A stretch of 64,000 nucleotides of DNA from an uncultured Prevotellaceae bacterium (GTDB taxonomy: Bacteria > Bacteroidota > Bacteroidia > Bacteroidales > Bacteroidaceae), in NCBI GenBank assembly GCA_900315565.1, contig OMZS01000003.1:103043-167042 (forward strand), read 5' to 3'. Positions 47,908 to 56,529 of this stretch are shown here, in pieces (within the stretch, counting starts at the first letter, position 1; every line of letters begins with the position of its first letter). A program made the position numbers and the translations under genes. The notes under the pieces are model-generated. The model was not told the origin of the DNA. It ran no database searches and saw only the letters and a program-made list of their open reading frames with translations.

Positions 47908-47915
47908 CAAAATTA
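47908..47915 (-). promoter_or_regulatory. -7 box (TAATTTTG) of the fructan operon
   Basis: A TAnnTTTG match on the minus strand, 49 bases before the susC ATG, touching the inverted repeat at 47916-47958. Confidence 0.6.
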
Positions 47916-47958
47916 AGTCTGCGAACGAAAAAAGACTTTCAATTATCGTTCGCAGACT
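47916..47958. promoter_or_regulatory. 13-bp inverted repeat: likely regulator operator or terminator
   Basis: Perfect arms AGTCTGCGAACGA (47916-47928) and TCGTTCGCAGACT (47946-47958) with a 17-base spacer lie just upstream of the susC -7 box and just downstream of the regulator gene. It can serve as a dimeric operator for the AraC protein, as the regulator's terminator, or both. Confidence 0.65.
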
Positions 47959-47991
47959 CAGAAAAATGTTACATGGAACAATTGTTGACTA

Positions 47992-49554
47992 TTAAGTCAC
48001 ATTTGTTGAATTCCTTAATTCCATCGGGTACTTGCCGTATTGCTGACGGAAGCATTTCGAAAAGTAGCCCGGTGTACTGAATCCCACCTCATGGGCTATC
48101 TCCTGAACCGTCTTGTTAGTAGTACTCAGCAGCACATACCCCTGCTGCAGGCGCATCTGCCGAAGCAGTTCTACGGGCGAAAGCCCTGTGATGGATTTAA
48201 CCTTACGGTACAGCTGTACGCGGCTCAATCCCACCGTTTCGCCCAAATCCTCCATTTTTAGCGACGGATTCGACATGTTCTGGCGGATTGCCTCATTCAG
48301 CGTCTCGGCAAAAATGGTGGTTTGCGACTTCGGGGCGGGCAGTTCTTCTGCAGGTGTCTCAAACACCTGTCGCATCTTTCGGCTGTCAGGGTTGGTGTAA
48401 AACAGCGTTTCCTCTTCGTTCAGGGCCTGGCGTTTCTTGATGGCACGCTGCGAAAGCACGTATGCACGCCAAATGGCAACTACGGCTACAATCAGCAGTA
48501 CGATGAGCACAATGCTGGCAATGAGCGCCTTGTGCTGTGTGTTATACAGACCCAGATAATCCTCCAGCTTGTCCTGGATGGTCACCAGGTTCCCGTTCTG
48601 CCTCATCAGCTCTTTGGTAGTAGTAGCCACCGACCATGCGTTCTCCCTCACCACCAGAATGCCCTCCAGCTTGTTTTCCCGCTTATACGACTTACCCGTA
48701 AGGATGTCGAGCGCCAGCCTGATTATTTCCCCGCCTCCAGTAGGGTACACGTAACTGGCCAGCTGGTGGCCAAACTGCACATAGTCAAGCCCTTCGTCGG
48801 GCATTCCGTCTATTCCGTATATGTTAATCTTACCTTCAGTTCCCGTTTCCACCACGGCCTTGTAGGCACCAGTTGCCATGCCGTCGTTATGACAGAACAC
48901 AATGTCGGGCAGCCGTCCTGTGTCAATCTGTTCTTTCACAATCCTGTAAGTAGTTTCCGAACTCCAATCGCCTTCGCGGCACACATAGTCCAGCTCGTTG
49001 TGACCCTCAAGCGCCTTCGCAAAACCTTCATGGCGCTCTTGGGCTGGCGAACTGCTCATCAGTGCCGTCACCTCCATCACCAGCGGCCTGTGGCCCGAGG
49101 CTGTTATCCCTTTAACCACGTCAACCACATTCACGCCGATAGCATGACCGGCCTCCACGTTGCTGCCACCGATGAAGGCTGTATAGTTGTCGCCTTTCAC
49201 CTTGCGGTCGAAGCATATAACGGGGATGCCCTTCTGCCTGACGCGCTCAATGGCTGCCGCAATGGGCTCCGCCTCATTTGGAGCCACCACCAGCAGGTCG
49301 ATGCCCGTGTTCGCCAGACTGTCTATCTGTTTTACCTGCAGCTGCGTATCATCGTGAGCACTGGCTATCGTCACCTTCACATCCTGTTCGTATAAGTGTT
49401 GGGCTGCCAGCATCTCGTTGTTCACCTTCTCGCGCCACCGCCCCTCTGCACACTGCGACACGCCAATCCTATACTCCTTCCTCTCAGAGCATGAGGTAAA
49501 AAGCAATACTGCTACTATATAAAATAATAATGTACGTACAATAGCCTTATGCAT
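47992..49554 (-). CDS. Membrane regulator: periplasmic sugar-binding sensor fused to AraC domain
   Basis: 520 residues from the ATG at 49554. An N-terminal anchor (FYIVAVLLFTSC) is followed by a type I periplasmic binding protein domain (about 30-315): EYRIGVSQCAEGRWREKVNN, GIDLLVVAPNEAEPIAAAIE, PDIVFCHNDGMATGAY. A membrane helix follows (IASIVLIVLLIVAVVAIWRA, about 342-361), then a linker and a C-terminal AraC helix-turn-helix (LKMEDLGETVGLSRVQLYRK and VQEIAHEVGFSTPGYFSKCF). In Bacteroides fructan loci the same sensor type belongs to a hybrid two-component protein (BT1754, fructose-binding). Here the histidine kinase and receiver parts are missing. Binding of fructose in the periplasm would have to signal across the membrane mechanically. 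It sits directly upstream of susC. Confidence 0.88.
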   Translation of the reverse strand: MHKAIVRTLLFYIVAVLLFTSCSERKEYRIGVSQCAEGRWREKVNNEMLAAQHLYEQDVKVTIASAHDDTQLQVKQIDSLANTGIDLLVVAPNEAEPIAAAIERVRQKGIPVICFDRKVKGDNYTAFIGGSNVEAGHAIGVNVVDVVKGITASGHRPLVMEVTALMSSSPAQERHEGFAKALEGHNELDYVCREGDWSSETTYRIVKEQIDTGRLPDIVFCHNDGMATGAYKAVVETGTEGKINIYGIDGMPDEGLDYVQFGHQLASYVYPTGGGEIIRLALDILTGKSYKRENKLEGILVVRENAWSVATTTKELMRQNGNLVTIQDKLEDYLGLYNTQHKALIASIVLIVLLIVAVVAIWRAYVLSQRAIKKRQALNEEETLFYTNPDSRKMRQVFETPAEELPAPKSQTTIFAETLNEAIRQNMSNPSLKMEDLGETVGLSRVQLYRKVKSITGLSPVELLRQMRLQQGYVLLSTTNKTVQEIAHEVGFSTPGYFSKCFRQQYGKYPMELRNSTNVT

Positions 49555-49690
49555 ATTCCTATTCCTTTTAATCTGCCTGCAAAAATATAAAAAAAATGGA
49601 ATGTCGCCAAACATTGTTTCAATAAATAACAATCAGTATGTATGTTTTGCTGGGCTCCCAGTTCAGCCGAATTTCCGAATTCGGCTGCTT

Positions 49691-49790
49691 TGAGTATAAG
49701 CATTTATAATGCGATTAAACCAGCTGCCGTTTCTCGGATTGCAAATCCTGATACTCATTGCGGTCGAATTTCAAATTCGCCCGAACTGAG
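49691..49790. repeat. 100-bp direct repeat, left boundary of the island
   Basis: It matches 62712-62811 at 97 of 100 positions in the same orientation. It starts GAGTATAAGCATTTATAATG and ends TTCGCCCGAACTGAGG. An internal GAATTTCAAATTC inverted repeat is present. The two copies bracket the BREX-like operon. Confidence 0.88.
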
Positions 49791-49849
49791 GTACTATAGA
49801 AAAAAGGAGTGCGCAATACCTAAAAATGAGGTATTTTCAAGTATTGCGC
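49789..49849. repeat. 61-bp repeat, copy 2
   Basis: Identical to 38463-38523. It lies immediately inside the left island repeat. Confidence 0.85.
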
Positions 49850-49922
49850 CATTGGATATGGAATTTAAAAACCGCTATTATATGATGAGGTGGACCTAAT
49901 GATAGGCCTACCTCGTTTTCCT

Positions 49923-50081
49923 CTAAAATGCCGTCTCATCTCGTTTAAATCTTTCTTTAGGATACTTAATTGACACATTATCTTTCCTTTTGTATATGAG
50001 GTCTCCTTCTTCTCTCATCTTAGACAATATTATTGAGAGGTAAAACAAGTCATGAAAAGTTGAATACGTCAGGCTGTCCAT
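49923..50081 (-). pseudogene. Possible remnant reading frame of 52 residues
   Basis: From the ATG at 50081 the minus strand encodes DSLTYSTFHDLFYLSIILSK, then MREEGDLIYKRKDNVSIKYP, ending at TAG 49923-49925. The frame is open for twelve more codons upstream. The composition looks protein-like, but I recognise no family and see no promoter. It may be the tail of a lost gene at the island border. Confidence 0.25.
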
Positions 50082-50165
50082 GGATAATTTGGTAAGAAGA
50101 GCTTGTTTATGCGAGATTTAATGCCTCTGACGGTTTAATTTATATTAAATAACACCTTGTTTGTA

Positions 50166-50193
50166 TTTGATAAAGAATTATTTCGTATCTTTG
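50166..50193 (+). promoter_or_regulatory. Promoter of the BREX-like operon (TTTG ... TATCTTTG)
   Basis: The -7 box TATCTTTG is at 50186-50193 with TTTG at 50166-50169. Transcription would start near 50200, giving a leader of about 300 bases. Confidence 0.5.
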
Positions 50194-50291
50194 CAAATGC
50201 ATTATGGCAATAACTTTGCTCTATTATGAGTGAGGGCTGTAGTGCAGGTTTTTCGCGGGTAATAAATCAGTATCGATGATTCTGACGAGGT

Positions 50292-50415
50292 TTGTACTCA
50301 AATAGTCGCCAACTAAGTGAACACTACGACCTCGCGGGATTGGGATACGCCTTTATAGGCGTACCCTTTCCTTGTGTATCGTAGTGAGGCCTGTTTGGCG
50401 ACGGCTTGAGTACAA
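50292..50415 (+). ncRNA. Predicted four-helix structured RNA in the brxP leader
   Basis: Nested complementary segments are all visible. P1: TTGTACTCAA (50292-50301) with TTGAGTACAA (50406-50415). P2: GTCGCCAA (50305-50312) with TTGGCGAC (50395-50402). P3: CACTACGA (50322-50329) with TCGTAGTG (50379-50386). P4: GGG-A-TACGCC (50442-shifted numbering avoided; true span 50342-50351) with GGCGTACCC (50358-50366), with one bulged A and a six-base loop. Internal loops are nearly symmetric (3x3, 9x8, 12x12). No known RNA family comes to mind. It lies between a probable promoter and brxP, so it is either a regulatory leader or a separate small RNA. Confidence 0.65.
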
Positions 50416-50508
50416 GTATACAAGGAGGGAGGGTGCGCTTTTCTCTTTTTCTACATTAAGGCCTCGTTTACTCGATAAGTGAATCATAGATTTTAGGTAA
50501 ATGAAGTG

Positions 50509-53064
50509 ATGTTTAAAGTAATATGGGACCCTGCTTATAATGGTGTGCGACTGACAATGTCGAGTAAAGGTGATGCACTCAATGTGTCGCCACGGCCTGT
50601 GTTTTGGGAAGAAATAGATCTGTTGGGATTAAACAAACGTGGTTGGATATACCCTCATGTTGATGAACCTCTTTTGTGGGCATGTGATCGTAGGTATTTT
50701 TATAAGGGCCATTTTGTGCTAGAAGTGAAAGGTGGTAATGTCTTTGATGCACCTGAGGTGATTCAGCAAGAGGGCTTTGAAATTCTGACACTAGAACCTG
50801 TTGATATGGAACGTTTGCGTTCTCGCAATGAGGACACAATGTTCATAATCGAGCATGAGGCAATGGATTTTATCAACCAAACTTATCGTCGTTATAAGAA
50901 TATTCGTGAGGCATCAAAAAAGAATCCAGATTTAGATTTCCAGCAGCTTGCTTCTTCACTTAGAAAGAAGACAAAAGAAGAACATGTTGTAATTAAAGAA
51001 GACTGTGATAGTTTTGATGTCATGCCATTGAGTAAAGCTGAAGAACAGGGCAAAGCGCCAATCCTTTCTATCAATACAGACATTTTCGTGACTTCATTTA
51101 GTGGTGGTAAGGATTCCCAAGTCGTTCTTGATTTAGTGTCAAGAGTTGTTCCTGCAGAGGACTTTGTTGTCATTTACTCTGATACAGGTTATGAGCTACC
51201 TCCTTCACTAAAGCTATACAATGAGGTAAGAATCCATTATAAGCAGAAATATCCAAACTTGAGATTCTATACGGCTAAAAACCATCAGTCTGTTCTGCAT
51301 TATTGGGATGAAATAGGAACACCCAGTAGAATTCACAGGTGGTGTTGTAGCATAATGAAATCAGCTCCTTTAAGTAGGTTGCTTAAGGAGATTGTGGGTA
51401 ATGGAAAACAGCCAAATGCCATATTATTTGATGGTGTCCGAGCAGAAGAAAGCCCAAGTCGAGCATCTCGTTCTAGAATTGGAAAAAATGTAAAGCACAA
51501 TAAAATTATCAATGTCAGTCCAATTCTTGAATGGAATGCAACAGAAATATATATCTACATACTACTTAATGGCCTTCCTGTTAATGAAGCTTATAGAAAG
51601 GGGCTTTCACGAGTTGGCTGTGTTATATGTCCATACTCTTCAAGTTGGAGTGAAGACTTATGCGGTCAACTGTATCCTGAAACGTTGGCTCCATTCATCA
51701 ACAAAATACGAGAAGGTCTTGAAAGGAACAAAACAGCTGGAATAGATAATTACATCCGTACTGGTAGGTGGAAAATGAGGGCAGGAGGGCGATATCTGCA
51801 TACAAATGCAAATGTTAGTTTCATGAGTGTCGCTCCAGACTTCAAGGCTATCATTACTGCACCCAAAGAAGATCTTCTAATGTGGATGAGGGTGTTAGGT
51901 GATATGAATATTCATCAAGAGGAAAATTTCACAGAGATAGACTTGAATCATCACAAACAGATATTCAAGTGCAGGCTAGAAGAGAAAGGTGATAGTCAAG
52001 TATTTGAGGTTTATGGAATAGACCCTAAAGATGTATTTTTCATAAGCCATCTGAAAAAGATCTGCTATAAGGCGACTTATTGTGTTCATTGTGAAGTGTG
52101 TGAAGTAGAGTGTCCTACAGGTGCATTATCTGTAGTTCCTAGAGCATTTATCAACAAGGATAGATGTGTCCATTGTATGAAATGTATTGATTTTGATGGC
52201 AAAGGCTGTCACGCAGCAAGTTCAATAAGCACTTCTGACACCAGTATAATGACAAATCAGATAAAGAATTTAGCCCAAGGTTCAAAATCAGGAATTAATC
52301 GATATAACGATGGAATGGGAATGCGAAGAACTTGGGTTGAAAAATATTTTGATACGTATGAAACGTTCTTTGACAATAATGAACACGGACTAAATCCAAA
52401 ATATCAAATTCCTCCATTCATCAATTGGCTTCGTGAAGCATATATTCTTAACACAGAAGACAAGAATATAAGTGAAGTAGGCTTGTATATGGCGAAAGCA
52501 TTCCATTCAAAGCCCCAAATTGTATGGGAACTAATATATATAGGTTTATGCGAGAACTCTGAAATCTGTACATGGTTTCACAGTGCAATTGATTTCAATC
52601 GAAACTATACTCGAGAGGAAATGGATATAATATTACAGGATTCATATCCAGACCTTAAAGACAGAACTTTACGCAATCCTTTTAACTCTCTATTGAATAC
52701 ATTCAAGGAGAGTCCGCTTGGTTCGTCTATCCCAATTGGTTTGTTGGATAAAGAGCATAATAAAGTTACGTTGGTTCGTCAACCGCATGACGGAATTTCA
52801 CTTGCCGCATTAGCTTATTCTCTCTATCGTTACGCAGAACGCAAGAAACGTTATTCCCTAAACGTCTCTGAGTTCTATGACGAGAATCAAACAGAAGGTG
52901 TTTATCGCCAATTTGGCATCAGCAAAGAAACGTTTGAAAGCCTGTTGCTATCTCTGCAAGAGGAAGGGAACCATGTGTTGCGAGCAGAGTTGAATATGGG
53001 ACTTGACAACATTATTTTGCGCGAAGATCTTACTTCTGTGGACATATTAAGATTGATGCTCTAA
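50509..53064 (+). CDS. brxP: BrxP-like PAPS-reductase/ferredoxin/DUF4007 protein
   Basis: 851 residues from the ATG at 50509; a GTG at 50506 is an alternative. A unique N-terminal domain (1-190) precedes a PAPS-reductase-type ATP pyrophosphatase domain with the PP-loop SGGKDS at 198-203 and CCSIMK, CVICPYSS further on. Ferredoxin-like 4Fe-4S motifs follow: CVHCEVCEVEC from 525 and CVHCMKC from 553. A C-terminal part (about 600-851) is consistent with DUF4007. The same domain set is known from DNA phosphorothioation proteins (DndC-like) and from BrxP of BREX type 4. It is the probable writer of a sulfur-based DNA mark or signal. It is the first gene of a six-gene operon. Confidence 0.85.
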   Translation: MFKVIWDPAYNGVRLTMSSKGDALNVSPRPVFWEEIDLLGLNKRGWIYPHVDEPLLWACDRRYFYKGHFVLEVKGGNVFDAPEVIQQEGFEILTLEPVDMERLRSRNEDTMFIIEHEAMDFINQTYRRYKNIREASKKNPDLDFQQLASSLRKKTKEEHVVIKEDCDSFDVMPLSKAEEQGKAPILSINTDIFVTSFSGGKDSQVVLDLVSRVVPAEDFVVIYSDTGYELPPSLKLYNEVRIHYKQKYPNLRFYTAKNHQSVLHYWDEIGTPSRIHRWCCSIMKSAPLSRLLKEIVGNGKQPNAILFDGVRAEESPSRASRSRIGKNVKHNKIINVSPILEWNATEIYIYILLNGLPVNEAYRKGLSRVGCVICPYSSSWSEDLCGQLYPETLAPFINKIREGLERNKTAGIDNYIRTGRWKMRAGGRYLHTNANVSFMSVAPDFKAIITAPKEDLLMWMRVLGDMNIHQEENFTEIDLNHHKQIFKCRLEEKGDSQVFEVYGIDPKDVFFISHLKKICYKATYCVHCEVCEVECPTGALSVVPRAFINKDRCVHCMKCIDFDGKGCHAASSISTSDTSIMTNQIKNLAQGSKSGINRYNDGMGMRRTWVEKYFDTYETFFDNNEHGLNPKYQIPPFINWLREAYILNTEDKNISEVGLYMAKAFHSKPQIVWELIYIGLCENSEICTWFHSAIDFNRNYTREEMDIILQDSYPDLKDRTLRNPFNSLLNTFKESPLGSSIPIGLLDKEHNKVTLVRQPHDGISLAALAYSLYRYAERKKRYSLNVSEFYDENQTEGVYRQFGISKETFESLLLSLQEEGNHVLRAELNMGLDNIILREDLTSVDILRLML

Positions 53065-53094
53065 TAACAAATAAAGATACTAAAAAACAGATAT

Positions 53095-56000
53095 ATGGCT
53101 GCTAAATATTCAGACTACATTAAAATGCAGGATTTCCTGCCAGTCTATGATATGACTGATGAAACGCCAGAGATGTGGCGAACCTTCATTCCTACTAAAC
53201 AATTCTGCGATTTGCTAAGCAGAAGTATAACAGCTATCACTTCATCAGAGATTAGCAAACGGCGCTCTATGTGGGTTCGTGGCACTTTTGGTACTGGTAA
53301 GAGTCATGCAAGTAGCGTTGTTCGCCACCTGCTATGCGACCCGTCTGCAGAAGTGGAGGACTATATCCGGAACCTCCCCAACGAATCGCTGAGGGCAAAT
53401 CTTTCTGCAATCCGTAAAAAGAAAACCTTTTTTCCTGTAGTTCTGAAGGGTGTTGAGGGAGCCTACAACATCCCTCGTTTCTCCTTGTCTATACAGAAGC
53501 AAACCAAATTGGCATTAGCGACAGCTGGCCATCAAGAGATTGTAGTTCAATCTGACTTTGACAAGGCTATTCGCTGGGTTGAGGGGCATAGAGCACGTGT
53601 TCCAGAACTATTAGAATTGAGTGATGAGTTGGCATCAGAGGCTCCCACATATGAGAAACTCTTAGCTAAACTCCAGGCTAACGACATCGATGTATTCCTG
53701 CATTTGGAAGAAGTCTTGGCTGCGGATGACACCTATCTAACAAGCGACAGTATCAGCGATTGGCTTGTAGAAGTAGAAAAGAAAGTAGAGTCTGCCGGTA
53801 TTGCTAATGGTCTGATTATATTCTGGGATGAGTTTACCAGCGTGATGGATACGCTAAAGAGCGACCGTATCAACGTATTGCAAAACATTGCAGAGAAGTC
53901 GCAGAAGAACAACGTGTTCCTTTATCTGATTTCACATAGAACAGAGACTTCCAGTCTTGACACTAAGGGTAAGGATATTACGAAGATGAGTGACCGCTAT
54001 GACAGCGTTGACTATCAGATGGACGAAATATCAACGTACCTTATTCTTCGTCATACTTTCACCATACCAGATACATCCAAATTGGCAATGACTGCATGGG
54101 AAGTCGCAAAGAAATTAGACACAGGTCTCTACGACTATCTTTGTGAGAGCAATTCTTCGGAAGAGAAAGAGCATATCCACAACCTATTCCCACTTCATCC
54201 CTATACTGCATTCCTCTGCTCCAAAATGTCGAACATTATGGGATCGGCCAATCGAAGCGTATTGAAGTTTATGAATGATGAACAGAACGGATTCAAGGGA
54301 TTCATTAGTGACGAAAACTACTACGAACAGAAGATGATGCTAACGGCTGACTGGTTGTGGGATTTCTTCTATTCTGAATTTAATAGCGATGCACGTTGTT
54401 CTGCATTTACTAATGTCTATATGAGCAATTTGGCTCGTGTGGAGAAAATGGGTGACGATTATGTACGCGTTTTCAAAGCCATACTCCTCTTAAATGCTCT
54501 TGGAGTACGATTTGACAAAAAGCAATCACCAGAGAAGTATGCTCCAAATGAGAGAAATCTTCTCTTTATCTTCTCAGGAGACCGTTGTGAAGATAAGATG
54601 GAAAAAATCCTCAATTGGTTGGATGAAAGCAAGATTGTTGCACGCGACATCTTTGGTGAGTTCAAAATATCGGTTTCATCTTATAACCCAGTTGAAATAA
54701 ATCAGGAAAAAGCGAAAGTTGCTACCCAATACAAAATGGCGGTAGACTACTTGAAATACAATGGTCGCAGTATGGAAGAAATTGGTGTTAACTTCTTGGT
54801 AGGTGATCGCCTGTTCCGTAAATGCGAACCTCAGTTCTACTCATGTGAAGACCAAGAAGCAATTCTACGTAGTAAGTTGAACAAATACACACGAGAGAAA
54901 CCCAATTTCCTTCATGTATGTGTTTTCTACTCTATTACAGACGAATCGAGAGACATGATGGAAAACAGAGTGAAGGATTTCTCTGAAGAATTTGAAAACA
55001 CTATTTTCATCATCCCTTCAGAAGTATTTACGATGACTGCCCAGAATCATTTTATCGATGCTGTTACTCAGGCGAATGTAAGCCGTTCCCACTTTAACAC
55101 AGACGATGCCAGCCAGTTTGAGAATGCTGCAAAAGAATACATTGCTAAATGGAAGACACGAATGATGAACGGAACGTACACCTTATACTTTAATGGCAAA
55201 CGTAGTTCTGAAGGCATATTCAATAACATCTATATCATTATCAATAAGAAATTCAGCGCTCAGGTGTTCCCAAGGGGCATGGAAAGTGTAAAGGCTTTGC
55301 AAAACGAGCCTGTCACCTTCTTTGCCAACAAGAACTACAAGGCCCTTTCTTTGCAAATGCTTCAAAAACGCACACGCGACGAGTTGTTGAATTTTGGAGG
55401 ATCAAGCAGACCTGCTAAGAAAATATTTTTAGATAGCGAAAACAACCTTGTTAATGATGCTTGTGAATTAACTGATGCAGCGTTAGCAGGAGATTCGTGG
55501 CTTGTTGCTATTTGCAAAGAGGTTGACAGTTTGATTGCTGCAGCTAAGAAACGATATGCAGATCGCTTCTCGTTGAGCGACATATTAGAGCCTCTCATTC
55601 GTGAACCATTTGGTCTGTTCGCAAATCAGGCAAACTACGTCGCACTCTCGTATGCACTTCGAAAGCATAAAGAAGACTTGTTTAATCCCAGTACTTCTCA
55701 GCCTGTTGGAGACGAGAAACTGAATGATATGATTGAGATTCTTCTCAAGATGTGGGATAATGGCAGCAGCGAGACCAATAATAAGTTGCTTCTTCGTTTT
55801 GGTTCAGCTGAAGAGCGAAATCTAACAAGTATTCTCGGGGAAATCTTTAATCTGAGCGTTGTAAAGGGTGTAAGCCTAAGTGACCTCAAGAGTCTGAACT
55901 ATGCGAAATGGAGTATTACGGAGTTTTGTAAGCAGATAGCCAAATACCCATTGTGGTCTTTGCTTTATTGCAGCAGGATTGAGGAGAAAGAGACTTGTGC

Positions 56001-56517
56001 TGAAGCCATTAAGGATTTGATCACACTCTTTAATCAGGATAGTTATTCACTCGATAAAATCAAATCTCTATATCATGAGATAAAAGAGGTTGGCCAGGTT
56101 GATTTATACAAGTTATGTACCAATTCTGCCAACTATCAGGAAGGCTTTAAGAATTTCATCAACAACATCAAAGATGTTGAACTTCAACCTGAATGGTGGG
56201 AGGAACTTGAAGAAGAACTTGGACATTTGCAATCAGAGATTGCTTTCCGTAGAGAGGAAGATGTACGTTCTGCAGTGATGTCTTTCTATATCAATAAGAT
56301 TAAGAAACCTGAACCAATGCCCATACTTGGGGGTACGACAGCAGAACCAGCCCCAACACCTACTCCTATGCAAGCAAAGCCTGATGATATTAAGATGGCA
56401 AAGACATTGGTTCGCGAACAAACCATGCCAAGCATGATGTGGCAGAAGGTTATACTTGACTTGATAGAGGAACACCCAGAAGTTTCTCAATTCCTGATAT
56501 CATATCTTGGAAGCTAA
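53095..56517 (+). CDS. brxC: BrxC-like P-loop ATPase
   Basis: 1140 residues, the size of BrxC/PglY. Walker A GTFGTGKSH lies at 63-71 after the conserved MWVRG. The Walker B region LIIFWDEFTSVM is near residues 240-251, followed by a sensor-like LYLISHRTETSS. The C terminus is rich in helices and ends after a Pro-rich linker (near 1080, TTAEPAPTPTPMQAKP). BrxC is the large AAA-type ATPase of BREX systems and is thought to act on DNA with PglZ. It lies 30 bases after brxP and 12 before pglZ. Confidence 0.88.
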   Translation: MAAKYSDYIKMQDFLPVYDMTDETPEMWRTFIPTKQFCDLLSRSITAITSSEISKRRSMWVRGTFGTGKSHASSVVRHLLCDPSAEVEDYIRNLPNESLRANLSAIRKKKTFFPVVLKGVEGAYNIPRFSLSIQKQTKLALATAGHQEIVVQSDFDKAIRWVEGHRARVPELLELSDELASEAPTYEKLLAKLQANDIDVFLHLEEVLAADDTYLTSDSISDWLVEVEKKVESAGIANGLIIFWDEFTSVMDTLKSDRINVLQNIAEKSQKNNVFLYLISHRTETSSLDTKGKDITKMSDRYDSVDYQMDEISTYLILRHTFTIPDTSKLAMTAWEVAKKLDTGLYDYLCESNSSEEKEHIHNLFPLHPYTAFLCSKMSNIMGSANRSVLKFMNDEQNGFKGFISDENYYEQKMMLTADWLWDFFYSEFNSDARCSAFTNVYMSNLARVEKMGDDYVRVFKAILLLNALGVRFDKKQSPEKYAPNERNLLFIFSGDRCEDKMEKILNWLDESKIVARDIFGEFKISVSSYNPVEINQEKAKVATQYKMAVDYLKYNGRSMEEIGVNFLVGDRLFRKCEPQFYSCEDQEAILRSKLNKYTREKPNFLHVCVFYSITDESRDMMENRVKDFSEEFENTIFIIPSEVFTMTAQNHFIDAVTQANVSRSHFNTDDASQFENAAKEYIAKWKTRMMNGTYTLYFNGKRSSEGIFNNIYIIINKKFSAQVFPRGMESVKALQNEPVTFFANKNYKALSLQMLQKRTRDELLNFGGSSRPAKKIFLDSENNLVNDACELTDAALAGDSWLVAICKEVDSLIAAAKKRYADRFSLSDILEPLIREPFGLFANQANYVALSYALRKHKEDLFNPSTSQPVGDEKLNDMIEILLKMWDNGSSETNNKLLLRFGSAEERNLTSILGEIFNLSVVKGVSLSDLKSLNYAKWSITEFCKQIAKYPLWSLLYCSRIEEKETCAEAIKDLITLFNQDSYSLDKIKSLYHEIKEVGQVDLYKLCTNSANYQEGFKNFINNIKDVELQPEWWEELEEELGHLQSEIAFRREEDVRSAVMSFYINKIKKPEPMPILGGTTAEPAPTPTPMQAKPDDIKMAKTLVREQTMPSMMWQKVILDLIEEHPEVSQFLISYLGS

Positions 56518-56529
56518 ATACGATAGACC

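Noticed and set aside
50282-50300. CTGACGA sequence resembling a hammerhead ribozyme core just before the structured RNA
   Set aside because: The GAAA element and third stem of a hammerhead are not found after the following helix.
50509-53064. Assimilatory PAPS reductase (cysH) as the role of this gene
   Set aside because: It has extra N- and C-terminal domains and ferredoxin motifs, and it is the first gene of a brxC-pglZ-brxL operon. A defence role fits better.
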